A stretch of 64,000 bases of DNA from Scortum barcoo. Its lineage: Eukaryota > Chordata > Actinopteri > Centrarchiformes > Terapontidae. The notes beneath the pieces are model-generated. The model saw only the letters and a program-made list of their open reading frames with translations. It did not search any database and was not told where the DNA came from. Position 1 is the first letter of the stretch. Every line of letters starts with the position of its first letter. Both the position numbers and the translations under genes were made by a program. Location: contig CM041531.1 of the NCBI GenBank assembly GCA_023238725.1, forward strand, positions 5,604,354-5,668,353, in the 5' to 3' direction. This document shows, piece by piece, positions 13,061-25,684 of this stretch.

Positions 13061-14770
13061 TCTTTAATCATTAAACAATAATTTAGCTACTTCTTATCTA
13101 ACAGTTTGGTCCCTGATTCTACGCTGCAATAAAACGTAATTACCCCCCATGTAAATGTGCCTGTGTACTTGTGTCGCTCTGCTGGCCTGAGGCGCTAGGA
13201 GGCCAGTAATGGTCTCATTAGACCAGACCTCGTCTAGCTCTTTTATTCCCAGAGGTGAGGCAGCATCGGTCAGTTAACCTGCTGCACCGTATCCCGAACC
13301 GCGCCCGCATTAACCTCCTGTAACTGTCCATTTCTGCCGTCATCCCTCAAATCCACCACCTCAGTGACACACAGAAAGACTGCAGGTCAGTCTTTAATGA
13401 TAAAATCCTTTTAGAGTCTGTAATATTCTTATTTTTTTTCATATTAAATCAAACTCCATTTTTGATATTTCTTTGAGCAGTACCTATAGTATGTGCTTTA
13501 ATGCAGTAGTTTATCATTACTGGCTCAAATCAAATCCATATTGGACAAATGTGGACAAATTGTGCCCTTTGCCATCTTTTTTGAAAATCGCATCTTCGCC
13601 AACTCAAGTGGCCAAGTGGCTGAATAACCCTAATTGACCCCCCCCCCAAAACCTTAGCCCCACAGTTCACAGTAAAATTCACTCGTCATTACCGCCGGTG
13701 ATCACAGGTGTCGCCGAGTCAGCCGGGAGGATTATAGCTGCACTTACACACAAGGACTCTGCGGTCCCGTAGCCGAGCCCCACTGCGCCCCCATCGCTCA
13801 GACGCATTGTAAAGGCTGAGACTAACAAGGCTTTATACAGAGTCACTTGAGGGTTAGAGCTCCCAGAACCCCCCCCTCTGCCCTCCCTTCAGGTTTCCAA
13901 GACTACCTTGATTTCCCCCTCCATCTCTCTCTCTCTTTCCCCCTGTCTCTGTCTCTTGCTTATCCAAGCGTACTGCTACTAAAACATCACCGGGGCTCTT
14001 TAATTGGCCCTGTCCTGAAGAAGGAAAACCTGTCTATGTGGGAACGCTGACATGAGAGGCAGAGGGGGGGCAGCGACGGGGTTGTGTGTGTGTGCATATA
14101 TGTGTGTATGTGTGTGTGTGCATTGTGCATGTGTGTAGAATGAGGTAATGGGCTGCTTGAACAGCTCTCCACTGGAAAGCCCTTTTCATTTGTTGTATTT
14201 CCCACAGACCTCCTAATGGATCGAGCTATGTTATCTTCTTTTTTTGTGGAATGACCTCTCTTTATGCTGCCCCACTCCACTACACAGAAAAGGACACTTC
14301 ACCCTGTGCCTGGGTCCGTGTGTGTGTGTGCGTTTCAGTTTTGAGTGCCCACTCCTCCTTCTGTCTGCTCTGCTGTCGAAGCAGAGACGCTGATGTCTTG
14401 GGAGAGGGTGTGTAGGTTTAGAGACCCTCTCTGCGTGTTACATTATTTATCCCTTTCTACTACAAACCGCCGCTCCGTGTGACGTCCCTTCTGGTGACGG
14501 GGAGAGACAAAAACATCTGTCCTTCAACCAAGGAGACTTATTCTCTCTCTGTCCATCGATCACTTGGTCTCAGTTTACAACCAATTCTGCATTCACGCTG
14601 ATTTTTTTTGTGACTTTTTTTGGTCGCTCTCTCGATTAAACTGATTCATTTACTGGAGGTGAAGGTTCGTTTGGATGTTCAGATCTACAAAAACAAGCAT
14701 CCATTCAACACAAATTCCAGCTCATGCAGCGGTCAACTCGATATCCCGTCACTTATCAGTCTATTTGCTC

Positions 14771-14781
14771 CCACCTAGTGG
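14771..14781 (-). promoter_or_regulatory. CTCF-like core motif
   Basis: On the minus strand the sequence reads CCACTAGGTGG, matching 11 of 12 positions of the vertebrate CTCF core CCASYAGRKGGC, with the last base G instead of C. Short motif match only. Confidence 0.25.
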
Positions 14782-15413
14782 TGGTTCATGCTCAGCACAG
14801 CTTGTCGGTATTGGATGCAGGTGAAATCTAGAAATCTTTGATCGAGGCGGTGCACTTTGCTAACATGGCCATCTTGGGCCTGGGAGTGTTTGAAGTACTC
14901 ACCAAGAATATAGTGGCTTTTATGGAGATTGTCTTATCACCATCACATTTCAATACAGAGAATGCACCTTTGCATTTCTGGGAATCTGGGAAAGTTTAGA
15001 AAGTATTAACTGAAAATAGGGGGGCATACGCAGATTAAGAGTATATTTTAGTGGGATTTCTCTGTAAGTATGGATTTAATATCATAATAAAGAACATTTC
15101 CAGATGTGCTGTTTGAGCTGCGGGTGTGTCTTCGCCAGACTGTTTCTCAGGTCGAATCTGAGCTGTTGAATTTTCTGTGTTTTTTTTTGTCTTTTTCTGC
15201 GAATGTGACAGAGACGAGCCCGACTCAGCAGCGGTTAATCCTTTTTGTCTGCAAAAACAATGAGTGTGAAATCACGGCATGCACGGATGTCTTCAGGCAG
15301 CCTTTAATCGCGTTACAGGCCCCTGCTCAGAGGGGAATTTGAATCTGCGTGTGCGTCGCGTCTGCTGTGTGCTCATGCATGTGTGTCTATAGCAGAAGAT
15401 CGCATTTAATGTC

Positions 15414-15439
15414 TTAATTAAGGGGAGATTTATGCAAAT
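15414..15439 (+). promoter_or_regulatory. Homeodomain palindrome next to a POU octamer
   Basis: TTAATTAA (15414-15421) is followed 10 bases later by a perfect octamer ATGCAAAT (15432-15439). The pairing is common in neural enhancers, but the site is about 28 kb from the recognised nav2 start and has no other support. Confidence 0.25.
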
Positions 15440-18400
15440 GAGGGAATTCTATCTTATTTCCCTCTAAGGCTGTTTTTCTATCCAATGTGGGAGTGTGCAG
15501 AGAGATTTCAGAAAAAAAGATGAATTATTGTGGACTTGCTGAGATAAGAGTTAATTGAATTAAAGTGGCACCCTGGGCACGATCTCCTGGAATATGATGG
15601 TGTGTTTTGTGTGATTGAAGCCATAGGTAGAGCTGTCACTCAGTATTAGGGCTTCAGTTTCTCCTCTTATATTTTTTACATTTCCACAAGTTGAAAGACT
15701 GCTGACGTCGTTGCTTTTGCTTCTTTTTCCTGATGTTAACGGGGGGGTAAGGAAGAAAAAGTCATAAACTGCAGCACTTGTAACTGATTTCTTCCTCATA
15801 CTTGTGATCCATGCTGTGTTTTAATAGGTAAGCTTACACTTGTTGAGTCCATTTATTTTGCTGAAACATAAGCTCCATTCACAAGCCTTTATGTTTTTCT
15901 TGCGAGACTGAGCTCACAAATCTTCGCCCGGCCATTCTCTGCCTTTTTCACACGTACCGTGTTGTTTCAGAAGCTGCTGGTTGTTTGAATGAGCCGAGCT
16001 GGAAGGTGAAGACACGCGCTTTAATATTTCAGCGCCGTAGACCTTCACACAATAGACAGTGTTTGGAGCAGACTTCAATATTGACTGTCTGCAGGGGGAG
16101 GTTTGTTTTGGACCGCAGCTCGCCGGCTCCACTCTGAGCCGGGTCAAACCGGCAGAAGTCAAGTAAAACACCCTGAGAAAAGCGAAGAACTCGATTCATA
16201 TTTCTGGAGAAGGTTTTTTTTTTTTCTCCCATGACGGGTCCTGTGTTAACACAAAGTGGGAAAACAGATGTTTCCAACTAAGTTTCTATACATTATTAAT
16301 TTTTTTTTGCATTATTAAATTATTTCCTCTGTCCAGGTCCGACTGTGGACAGTAGAATTGTGTGGTTCAATTTTTAGTTTTATATTTATTGTTTTTTTTT
16401 TATTGTAAAGATATTGTATGATAAGCATACTGTATCTCCTGTTTGAACTCACTGTGAGACGTGCATGTGTTTTAATTGACCACTGGAGGCCACTACAAGC
16501 CATTTATGTTGCTTTGTCAATGAAATGAATGCTGCTCTCACCATGATACCAAAGTTTCTTCCTTCATTTTGCACTTAAAAAATGTTAATTTTATCATGTT
16601 ATTTAGTGTATTATTGGGTCCCTCCAAAAACAACTGAGAAATACAGAAGTTTAAGGATTTTTTATCTTTACATCAGTGCAGTGATTTGGCTCCTTCTGTA
16701 TTTTTTGTAGTGAAACTTTAAACGTTTCACCACTTCAGCATATTTCTCCCTTGTTTTTACAAAAATAGAGTCTTTAAGGCTAAATTGGAGACTAAATGGC
16801 ATCTTTACAGTCCAAATAATCCAGTAATTTCTTCCTTATGCATCATTGGGGCAAAATACCTTTATATAACTCATATTATTTTCTAGGGATTTTAGCAAGT
16901 TTACAGAGAAACTGTATCTGTAGTCTGAATCTGTAATATCATCTCTGGTTTTAAAAGAAGTGGCCCTGTCTACCTTTCTACCTTTCCTGTGAAACACGCC
17001 GTTGTGAAATTCCTGGCATCATATTTGGGACGTTACGAATTTGTCTTCAGCGTAGTTTCCCTTCATTTATACAGACATATTTTGAGAAAAAAAACAAAAA
17101 TGTCCAAAAAGCTTAAGGCAACGATAAAGAGATTGATGTGATTGTGTGTGTATGTGTGTGTGTGTGTGTGTTTGTGCAGGGTCTCACATGCAAGCTGAAT
17201 CAGCTTAATCTCAGATAATGTCTCTATGAGGAGAAAATCTTTTACTCAGCATCTTCAAATGTTCAAACAGTTTCTGTTGTGTTCAAAGGCTCGTTGAGGT
17301 CTTCTGGAGTTCAAGATGCCTCTAAAGTAGAGAGAGCGTGTGTGTGTGTGTGTGTTTGTGTGTGTGGAACCATCCCTGTAATTGCTGGTAAGTGGCTTAC
17401 TGGTATCTTCACCCTGTTTCTACTGATAAGGCTGCGTTCTGTCTGCCATTTCTTGTAAGACTGATAAGAACGTTTCTCTGTCTCACTGTGGAACAAAATC
17501 ATCTGATCTGATCAGTGCGGGGAACCCAAACAGATCACGAACACAGTCAGAAGAGCAAAGCTTTTTATACCATCGGGGGGGAATCAAATGAGTATACTGT
17601 ATTCTGCTCAGATTTGAACCTGGTCACACGTTTATGAACGCTGACACCTTACACAGACAAAGAATTATATTTGTAGTGTAAGAGGAGCGTCTGGCAGGCA
17701 AAGAGACTCAAGTTGCCTGTCACATTTCCTGGACTCTAACTTCAGGTAACCTGCCTCCCTCGGCTGGTTGACCGACTGTCACGTCCACCGTGCCGTCACT
17801 CTCGCTGTCGCTGGAGAGGCGGCCACTCCGTGGCTTCAAACTCAAAGACGTTTTCGTCGCAGAGGTTGTGTGCAGATGTGCCGCGTGGGAGTGAAACTGC
17901 TGCAGCCTCTAATAAAAACTCTGCCTTTTATCTCGGTGTGGGACGGCTCAAATTCTGACGTGTTGCCGGTGCGAAGTCATGCTTAATGAAAAACGCCCAG
18001 GGGGACCTCCTGTTGTCCGTCTGTGGTGACAGTTCGACATGTGAAAGTCTGAGAATGAAAACTAATTCACCTGAAACGCAAATGAAAACACACTCTCTTA
18101 ATAACCTCTGATGATGGTGGATAAAAATGCACAAATCAGAACATATGTTGTTTTTATGACTTGACAAATTAGGATTCCTAATTTCTGTCCTCTTTGCCCA
18201 AATGTTGGTGGTGAACTTCTTTCTAATTCTGAAGTCTTCACTCTTCTTTCTCTCACCTTCTCAACTGTCAGATTTTACCTTTTCATTCTTTACCTGCTCC
18301 TTCTTCCACTCAGTGCTGGTCTATAATTTGTGTGTTGTGTTGGACTTTGCTGGTGGTCCCTCAAACCCCCGAGGGTCCACCCACATGGCCGTCTGTTTAC

Positions 18401-21400
18401 CCAGCAGCCCACTCTCTCCCAAACACTGCCTCCGCGCTGCCTTAAAATCAACAGGTGATGCGATGAAAGGTTGCGTCCACTCTTCCTCTCTCTCTCTTTC
18501 TCAGTGTTACAGTTTATTTGTGTTCGGCCTCTGTGTTGGCTTATTGCTTATTGCTTTTGTTGGCGACTAAGGCTGGTACCAGAACAACCAAATAAGTCCG
18601 TCATTCACCGCAGAGCTGTGTACCCTGCAGCGACGGCCAAGTAAAGCACTGTCCCGGGTTTTATGGCAGGACTAAGTGCTTTAGAGTCGTCTGTTCGCTG
18701 TGTTCACTTTATTTGATTTACTTTTTTTTTCTTCAGGAGAATGATGAGTGGCTCATTTTATTTAGCTCGACTGTACACATGACACCCGGTGTCCTCTTGT
18801 CGTGCCTGTCTTGTCTCCTCCGTGCCTCTTACCCCTGATGCCTCATTACCCCGCAGGTCTATTTATACACCTTGTTATCCACGAGTGAAGCTTTCCTGGC
18901 AGGGAGTCGCTGAGCGGTGCCAGCCCACCAAAGAATGCCCGTCCTGGGCCTCCGCGGAGGGCACGGCCCCGGCCACTGGAAGAATCGCTGAATGCCACTC
19001 TGTCTTCCATAGCTGGTTATGTAAGCAGCTGGCCTACTCAAGCTGAAACAATATGATGGACTTAACATGTGCACGATTGACAGTCGAAACAGAACAAAAT
19101 GTCTAAAAATTGTTTTTCATAGAGATTAGATTAGATGATGAGAAAAAGTCCAAGAAGGGACCAGGAACTCTGCCAGCAGGAAGAGATCCTTCAGTTAATA
19201 GAATAAAGTTAAGAGCACCATATTAGTGTCTCGTCATATTGATGCAAATGTTTGTCTGACCCTTCTGAGTACTTTCTAATATGTCAGACTTTCCTCTTTA
19301 ACCACAGCGGCATATTTTCTATTCACGTTAGCGTTGAATTATATTCATGTTGAATTAATTATTGACTGAAAGCTGTAAACTAAACATCAAAGCTAAATAC
19401 AAGTGTTGGAGCTGGTAGCTATGAGAGAATTCCTTATTTATTGCTGAAATCATTTGTCTTTTCAGCGATTAGTTAGTTGACAGAAAATTAATCAACAAGC
19501 ATTTTAATGATCCCTCAGTTCTGGAATTAATTTGTTGAGAAAAATGCAAAACCTTCCCTGCTTCCACCTTCTACAATGTGAGGATATGCTGCTTTTCTTT
19601 TCTCATGATTCATATAATTACACTTTTTTATTATAAACCTTTAGTCGAACAACACAAGCAACTTTGCAAAACAAGCTTATGGATATTTTACATTATTTTA
19701 ATGTTATAAACAAGCAAGTAACCACCAGATGAATCTGCAATAAAAATGATTTCAACTTGTGTTTTTCAAAATTTAAATGGTTAATCGTCTTTGCGTACCT
19801 CCAGTTTTTTTTTCCTTCTCACCATGCGTGACATTCAGGAGTGCAACACGCCTGAAACTTTAAATGAAATCTTTTTCAACCTGGTATTAAGTTTCTCTTC
19901 AAAGATATGGATTCAGAATATTTTCACACTATCTCATCCACCACAGTCTGTATCTGTCATCATCAAAAAAGCCTTGAAAGAACCCACATTGCTCGAAACC
20001 TACTTAGAGAATAACTGGGTTAAGACTTCCCTATAACAGCTGAAACTCAGTAACCGAGAACCTCGTGTACCGCTGTGGAAGGGATGCTGTTAGTGACATT
20101 GCAGATTCGGGCGGGGGGGGTTGGTGGGAGCAGGCTAATTGGAGGAGAAGGAGGCGACGGAGGACGAGGGTGTTGAACGCCAGATGTTTAGCTATATGGT
20201 TCAAATGGAAAATAGCCCAAGTGGAACTGAAGTTGTGACGCTGGTTGATTCCCTTTATGTGGCTTTCCTCCCTCCCACCTCACAGCCTTCCATTAGAGGT
20301 TTTGGGGACGTTTGCATGGAAATTAGGACTCTATTTTGCGTCATGGGCTTAATATAAATAAATCACTGTGTGTGGACACTCGCAGCTTGTATAGACTTTT
20401 ACTTTGTGTGTAAGATTTTACACTTGTGTGATGCCGTGGCGTCTTGCCAGGACTGTCTTCCTCTCCGCCTCAGAGCTGCACCTTCATTCATTTTGTCACA
20501 TGTTCAGTGCCAGATGTTCCAGAGAAACAGCTCCCTGGTGTATGATGAATAAAAAAAAAACGTTAATAAAGCACTAATCGACCTTCAATAAAATGAAATA
20601 GACTATGACTAACTGCTAAGAATGATAACCGCGAAGGAACAGCTCGTAGCGTTCTTCGGATGGACAGTAACACCACGTCTCAGCTGGTGAGATGTGGAGG
20701 TAGATACGATGGAAGTGATCTCCAGAAGGTTTCTGCATTTTCATCCCTGTGCTTTAATCCGAGTGGGCTTTCTCTCTGGCACGTCCTTAATTTACCCTTC
20801 CTCGTTGCCTTCACCAAGTTTCCTCTCTGCACTGCCGCCCTTAAAGGGAACTGCAACACTGAAATACCTCGATACAGCAGGCCGGGCAGGAGGAAAATCC
20901 AATATTATGATTCATAGTTTCTCCCAGTAATCGTACCGTGTCGAAAATCTGACACAAACACAACGTGGATAACAATTCTCATCTCCAAATTAATGAGAAC
21001 AATATGAATCTTCCTGAAAATTTTCACAGCAGGAGAATCTGTGAAATGATTGTGGTTTGCTAAAACATAATTTCCGTTCGAATAAATGTGATTAAAATGA
21101 GCTTGAGCGTGAAATATTGGATGATTCTCTTATTTTTGTAAAATATCATCGGAGTCCAGTGTAATGCGTGGAGAATTTGTGGATGAATCTCATATTCCTG
21201 GTCCATTTAACTAGAAACATTCACTATTAAATATTATTTCGTATATGATGTTGTCATTCCTGTAAATATTTTTTGGGACAAGAATGAAAAAAAAAAACAA
21301 AAAAAACATCTGAATCATGTTACCTGAGGTTCCCTATAAGTGATGATCTGAAAGTTGATCTGGGTGGTATTTTCAACTCTAAACTGTCTATAGTTCACAT

Positions 21401-21623
21401 CTTCTCTATTATTTAAATACAACATGATGATTATGTTGATGCATAAAATAAAATTCCTGTGCAAGTGAGTGAGATTTGCTGCTTTTAAAATGGGGAAAAA
21501 AAGGGAGAGCAAGAGACAGGGCAAGAGGAGTTTAATCTTTTGTTTGCATTTCCTCCTCTCCTGTGCACTCAGAAGACATTCAAGTAATGTAATAGTGAAA
21601 TAATATTATCCTTAATTTTGTTT

Positions 21624-21690
21624 AGGACCCCACTCAGGGATCCTTGGTGGTCCCTGAACCCCCACTTTGGCAACCGCTGCAGCACCTCCA
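21624..21690 (+). mobile_element. Possible DNA-transposon fragment
   Basis: The phrase 'ggtccctgaacccccacttt ggcaaccgctg' resembles the 'ggaccccactttgggaaccactg' ends of fish and mammalian hAT-type non-autonomous elements. Only one end is visible and no target duplication was identified. Confidence 0.25.
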
Positions 21691-22744
21691 ACCACAACAT
21701 GACCAGCACGTGCGTCACAGAGGCACTAATAAAAACACGACAGCCACTCCTTTTCCTTCTTGCTGGTGTGTTGTTTTTTTTTTTTTATGTGTTGCTGTGT
21801 GCATGAATTTAGCTTTTTTGGCAGTTTGTGAGGAGAATAAAACTTAATAGAGTGTGATCTCTGCGCTCAGTCGTTGCTTTTAGGTGTCAAAGATCAAGAG
21901 ATTTTTGTACTTTACATCCTCACATATTCTCAGACTGTAGGTGAAATAGAAATAAATATGTATAGTTAATGCTTTTTTATGCTACAGTAAAAAAGATTTA
22001 TATTTTCTCTTTCATGTATGATCCCGCTGCGTACACAGTACTCTAATAAACTTCACATTTAGTACCGCTGTTGCAGATTTCCACAAAAGGTGTCCCAGTA
22101 AATCCATACAAAATAAAGACTCTCGTGACTGCTGGGTTTTAGAGGATTCCTCCTGATTACTTTGACTCTGTGAGCCCTGGCCTTGCAATAAAGGACTTCA
22201 ACAGAGTTACCGTTTTATTAAAAAGCCCAATTACCCCCACAAAGGGACACTTATTGCTGCCACTAGTCATGGTAAAGCACATTTTTATTTCACAGCTCAC
22301 CTCATTAAGGCGTCTTCCCTGTACACTTAGAAATATAGCCATAGTTAATATGGAAATCTGCAGGCGTTGTGGAAAGGCGAACTGTGAGAGCTTCTGTCGT
22401 CCTTGACGGCATTTATATTTATTAGTGTGTATTTCCAGTGTTGTCATTGCAGTGTAAAAGCCTCTGTTCAAATGCAGATATATGTATGTGAAGTTACATC
22501 AATTGAGCTTAATTACAGCATGTTAGAAAAACTCCAGTTTTAGCGTGGGCAGTCTCACTTTGGACTGCGGCGACCGGCCTCGGTTCCAGTCTAGTTTGTG
22601 TGTGAAAGGATATTAAGTCTCAGCTCTCAGCGGCTCCTGTCTGTTGCTGCCACACTGAGCGCCTAATGAGCAGAAATAGCTCTCCCTGCTATTTTCTACG
22701 CTTTTCAACCCGTTTCATCGATACGCCGCGGAGTGAGGCGGCAC

Positions 22745-22758
22745 GTCGCCATGGAAAC
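22745..22758 (+). promoter_or_regulatory. RFX X-box-like palindrome
   Basis: GTCGCCATGGAAAC differs from the palindromic RFX consensus GTTGCCATGGCAAC at two positions. It lies in a locally CpG-rich patch (22725-22840), unusual for this part of the window. Confidence 0.3.
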
Positions 22759-25642
22759 AGCAGACAAAGACGATGAACCGGGGCGTGCGCGAACAGTGGA
22801 GAGAGGCCTCCCTCGAGTAACGGCGTGCGCGCGTGTTTGCATTATGAATCTCGAGCTCCATATAGCAGGTACTGCTGTCCCTTTCAGCGGTGTTTGCTCC
22901 TTTTTTTTTTATTGAAGCGTACATCTTCATGGACACTGGTCTAATCAGGGGACACGCAATATGGAGGTGATATTCAGCAGTGGCGTATATATATGGAGCG
23001 GTAGAAGACATTTGTCAGCTTTATTTTCCCTGTGAGGCGATTTCAGAGGGCACCACAGTTACGAGACAGGACCATCTCTTAGGTTTATGGCCGCATTGCG
23101 TCTGGGGAGATGCATCCTCCTCGTACCACTTGCACCTTTCTCCGTTTGCCGTCGAGCCATCCAGCGTGTGACAATGATATCTGGAGACAAATCCCAAAAT
23201 GCTGACAACGGCGTCCGTTACTGCGATGGACAAATCACAACTGGAACACGTCCTATCTGCTCCTCAGGCTGCAGATTTTTACATGCATTGAGCTCACAGT
23301 TTGAAGATAATGTGCAGATGTCATCACTGAATACTAAGTAATTAGTTTATTGTTATGGCTGTGAGCTAACTTTCCTCCTAATGACTGATTTCCTGCGCAT
23401 TTCTAGATTATTACCTCAACCACTGTTTACCGTTGCCCTCATTACGATGAGCGTGTTCTCCAGAAGACAGCGTGGGAGCTTTCTGCTCTTTCTGCAGGCC
23501 AAATTCACTCATTATTCTTTACAAAATGTTAGAGAGTTCGGAGTCGACACTAAGAACTCACAAGGGATTTTTCTTTTTCTTTTCCCTTTATCGCAGCTGT
23601 TACTCAGTCTGGCTCTTGATGCTGACTTATCTGATATTATAACTCACATCAGACGACACAGTGTACAGCACAACTCCACGTCTCCTCTACTAACTCAACA
23701 CAGCTGGAGCCTTCCTGAGCTTTTTGGCTTGTTACCCTTTAAAGCAAATCAGCTTGCGATGCCTCGTCACAGGTGGCAAACGGTCTGTTTGAGTTGCAAG
23801 CAATTAAACCTGAGAGAGCCTCCTTTTAAAGACTGTTTGTGTGTGTTTTAAGCCTGAAGAGGTTGAGTCATATTCTCTGCGAGATAGTGGCATCTTCCGG
23901 TGTGAGTGTGTGAGAGAAAATGGTCCAGTCGTGTCGACTGGATTCTTAGTTTGCTTCAGGTTCAACAGTCTCCTCGAGGGATGTTTCAATCAGCCTGAGG
24001 GTACAATGGTCCTTCTCCATGACACTTATCAGCACAGGGCCCACAGAGAGTAGGAGGAATGGCCTCATCAGACACACTTGGAAAGAAATGAAGCCAAAGG
24101 GAACGACAGAAAGAGAAACTGGAAGAGGTGAGAACAGAGTCGATGTCAAACACAGAGTCAGTGGATCATGAACTTTCCTGATTGGAAAGATGACTCTTTC
24201 ATCCATCTGATTCATCAAGCAAGTCACCATCACCAATGTCAAAGAGAGAATATGTCAGCTGCTGTGTGATGGAGACGCGTACAGATCAACCACATCGTGT
24301 TCGTCAGTCTCCATGTTAATTACTCTGTTACTGCTCCATGAGACCCGGTTGGAGATGAAGATCTCAGGAAGAGGAGGAGAACTGCGCTGATTAAATTTGA
24401 TTTGAGTCATGCCTGTTCTGATCATGTGCCCGTTTCCCTGACAGCCGCTTGGAAACATGGTGTACGTCTTTATCAAGGAGCTCCTCCGATTTGATTTGCT
24501 TGTTTCAAACGACTTTAATTTAATTTCCTGGACAGCTTTGAATCAGAAATGCCTGTTAAATTAGATATCAGGTTCGCAGTCATGGGAGCAGATCTGAACG
24601 GACAGTAAAAGGAGACCAGTAAACATTTTTTCCAAGGACAAAGACATTATGCATCACCCAAAATTTCTTTGAATTTTGAAGGAAAGTTTTTAAAGCAGAC
24701 TTGCTGGTCATCATTGAAGATTTTTGGCATTTTTAACATCTTTAAATAGAAACGGACAATGTGAGATTACATTCATGAACCTGAACGCTGTTAGTAAGGG
24801 CTGATTTGTCCACTTCCTTCAAGAGTTTCCTGCAGTACCTACAGATAAACCTCTCATTGAGGATGGGAGCTAGCTGTCCAGTGTGCAGCGTTTAGACCTG
24901 ACCTTCTCTTATAAAGCCTTGCGAGCGTTTATAATGTACAGTAGGCGCCAAGTTGGGTTCCCTTCCAACAACTGATCCCCTCTCCGGGATAGAATGGATT
25001 AAAGGCAGCTATGAAAGCTTTGGAAAGCATTTAGTTAGCCTCCTCTGGTTTGTGTCCGTCAGGCTCTTACCGTCTTACTGCACGGCTCTGCACGCTAGGC
25101 TGCAGAGTCCGGTGGAGCCGTGCCAGCCCAGCAGAGGTAGTGCTGGGACGAAGCCAGCGGCAGTCTGGGACCGGATCCAGGGTCCACAATCAAAACTGCT
25201 TAATTCTATATGGAAATCTCCCGCTGAGCCCCGGCCCCCACTTAACTCCTGGAACGAGTTTTTCCTTTATTTTGTGATGATGTGACGCAGTTTATCATTT
25301 TGGTCAGATTTCTCAGAATGGATTTAAATAATTCCTTAAGGAGGAGGCTGTGGCTAAATGTTTGCTCTGTATCGTACCCTCAAAAATGTAAAGGATGAAA
25401 TGAAGTCCACTGCAATTATGTAACTTCCTGCTTACCATCCCACAGCATTTAATGGATGTGAAAGTTATTGTCGTATGACCTTACACCTGTCAGTGATGAT
25501 GCAAAATGGTTCATAATGGACTGAAATTTTGACTTAATGTTCACTGTTGTAAAATTCCTGGTGAATTATTGAGAGGATTATGTGTTAGGACAAACAGAAA
25601 AAAATACCATTGTAAATATATGAAAGCACATGTATTTTAAAA

Positions 25643-25684
25643 ACGTTGTTAGGTATAAAAATAGGCTTTTATACCTAACAATGT
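25643..25684. repeat. 18-bp inverted repeat, 6-nt loop
   Basis: The arms TTGTTAGGTATAAAA (25646-25660) and its exact complement (25667-25681) flank ATAGGC. Allowing one G:T pair the stem extends to 25643-25684. It is too short for a normal vertebrate pre-miRNA. It could be a transposon relic or a cruciform-prone site. Confidence 0.85.

Noticed and set aside
12760..13081. Lys/Glu/Arg-rich and Ser/Phe-rich frames on opposite strands
   Set aside because: Direct result of the purine tract.
17600..17630. B-box-like ATTTGAACC suggesting a tRNA or tRNA-derived SINE
   Set aside because: No A box, no acceptor-stem pairing and no SINE body nearby.
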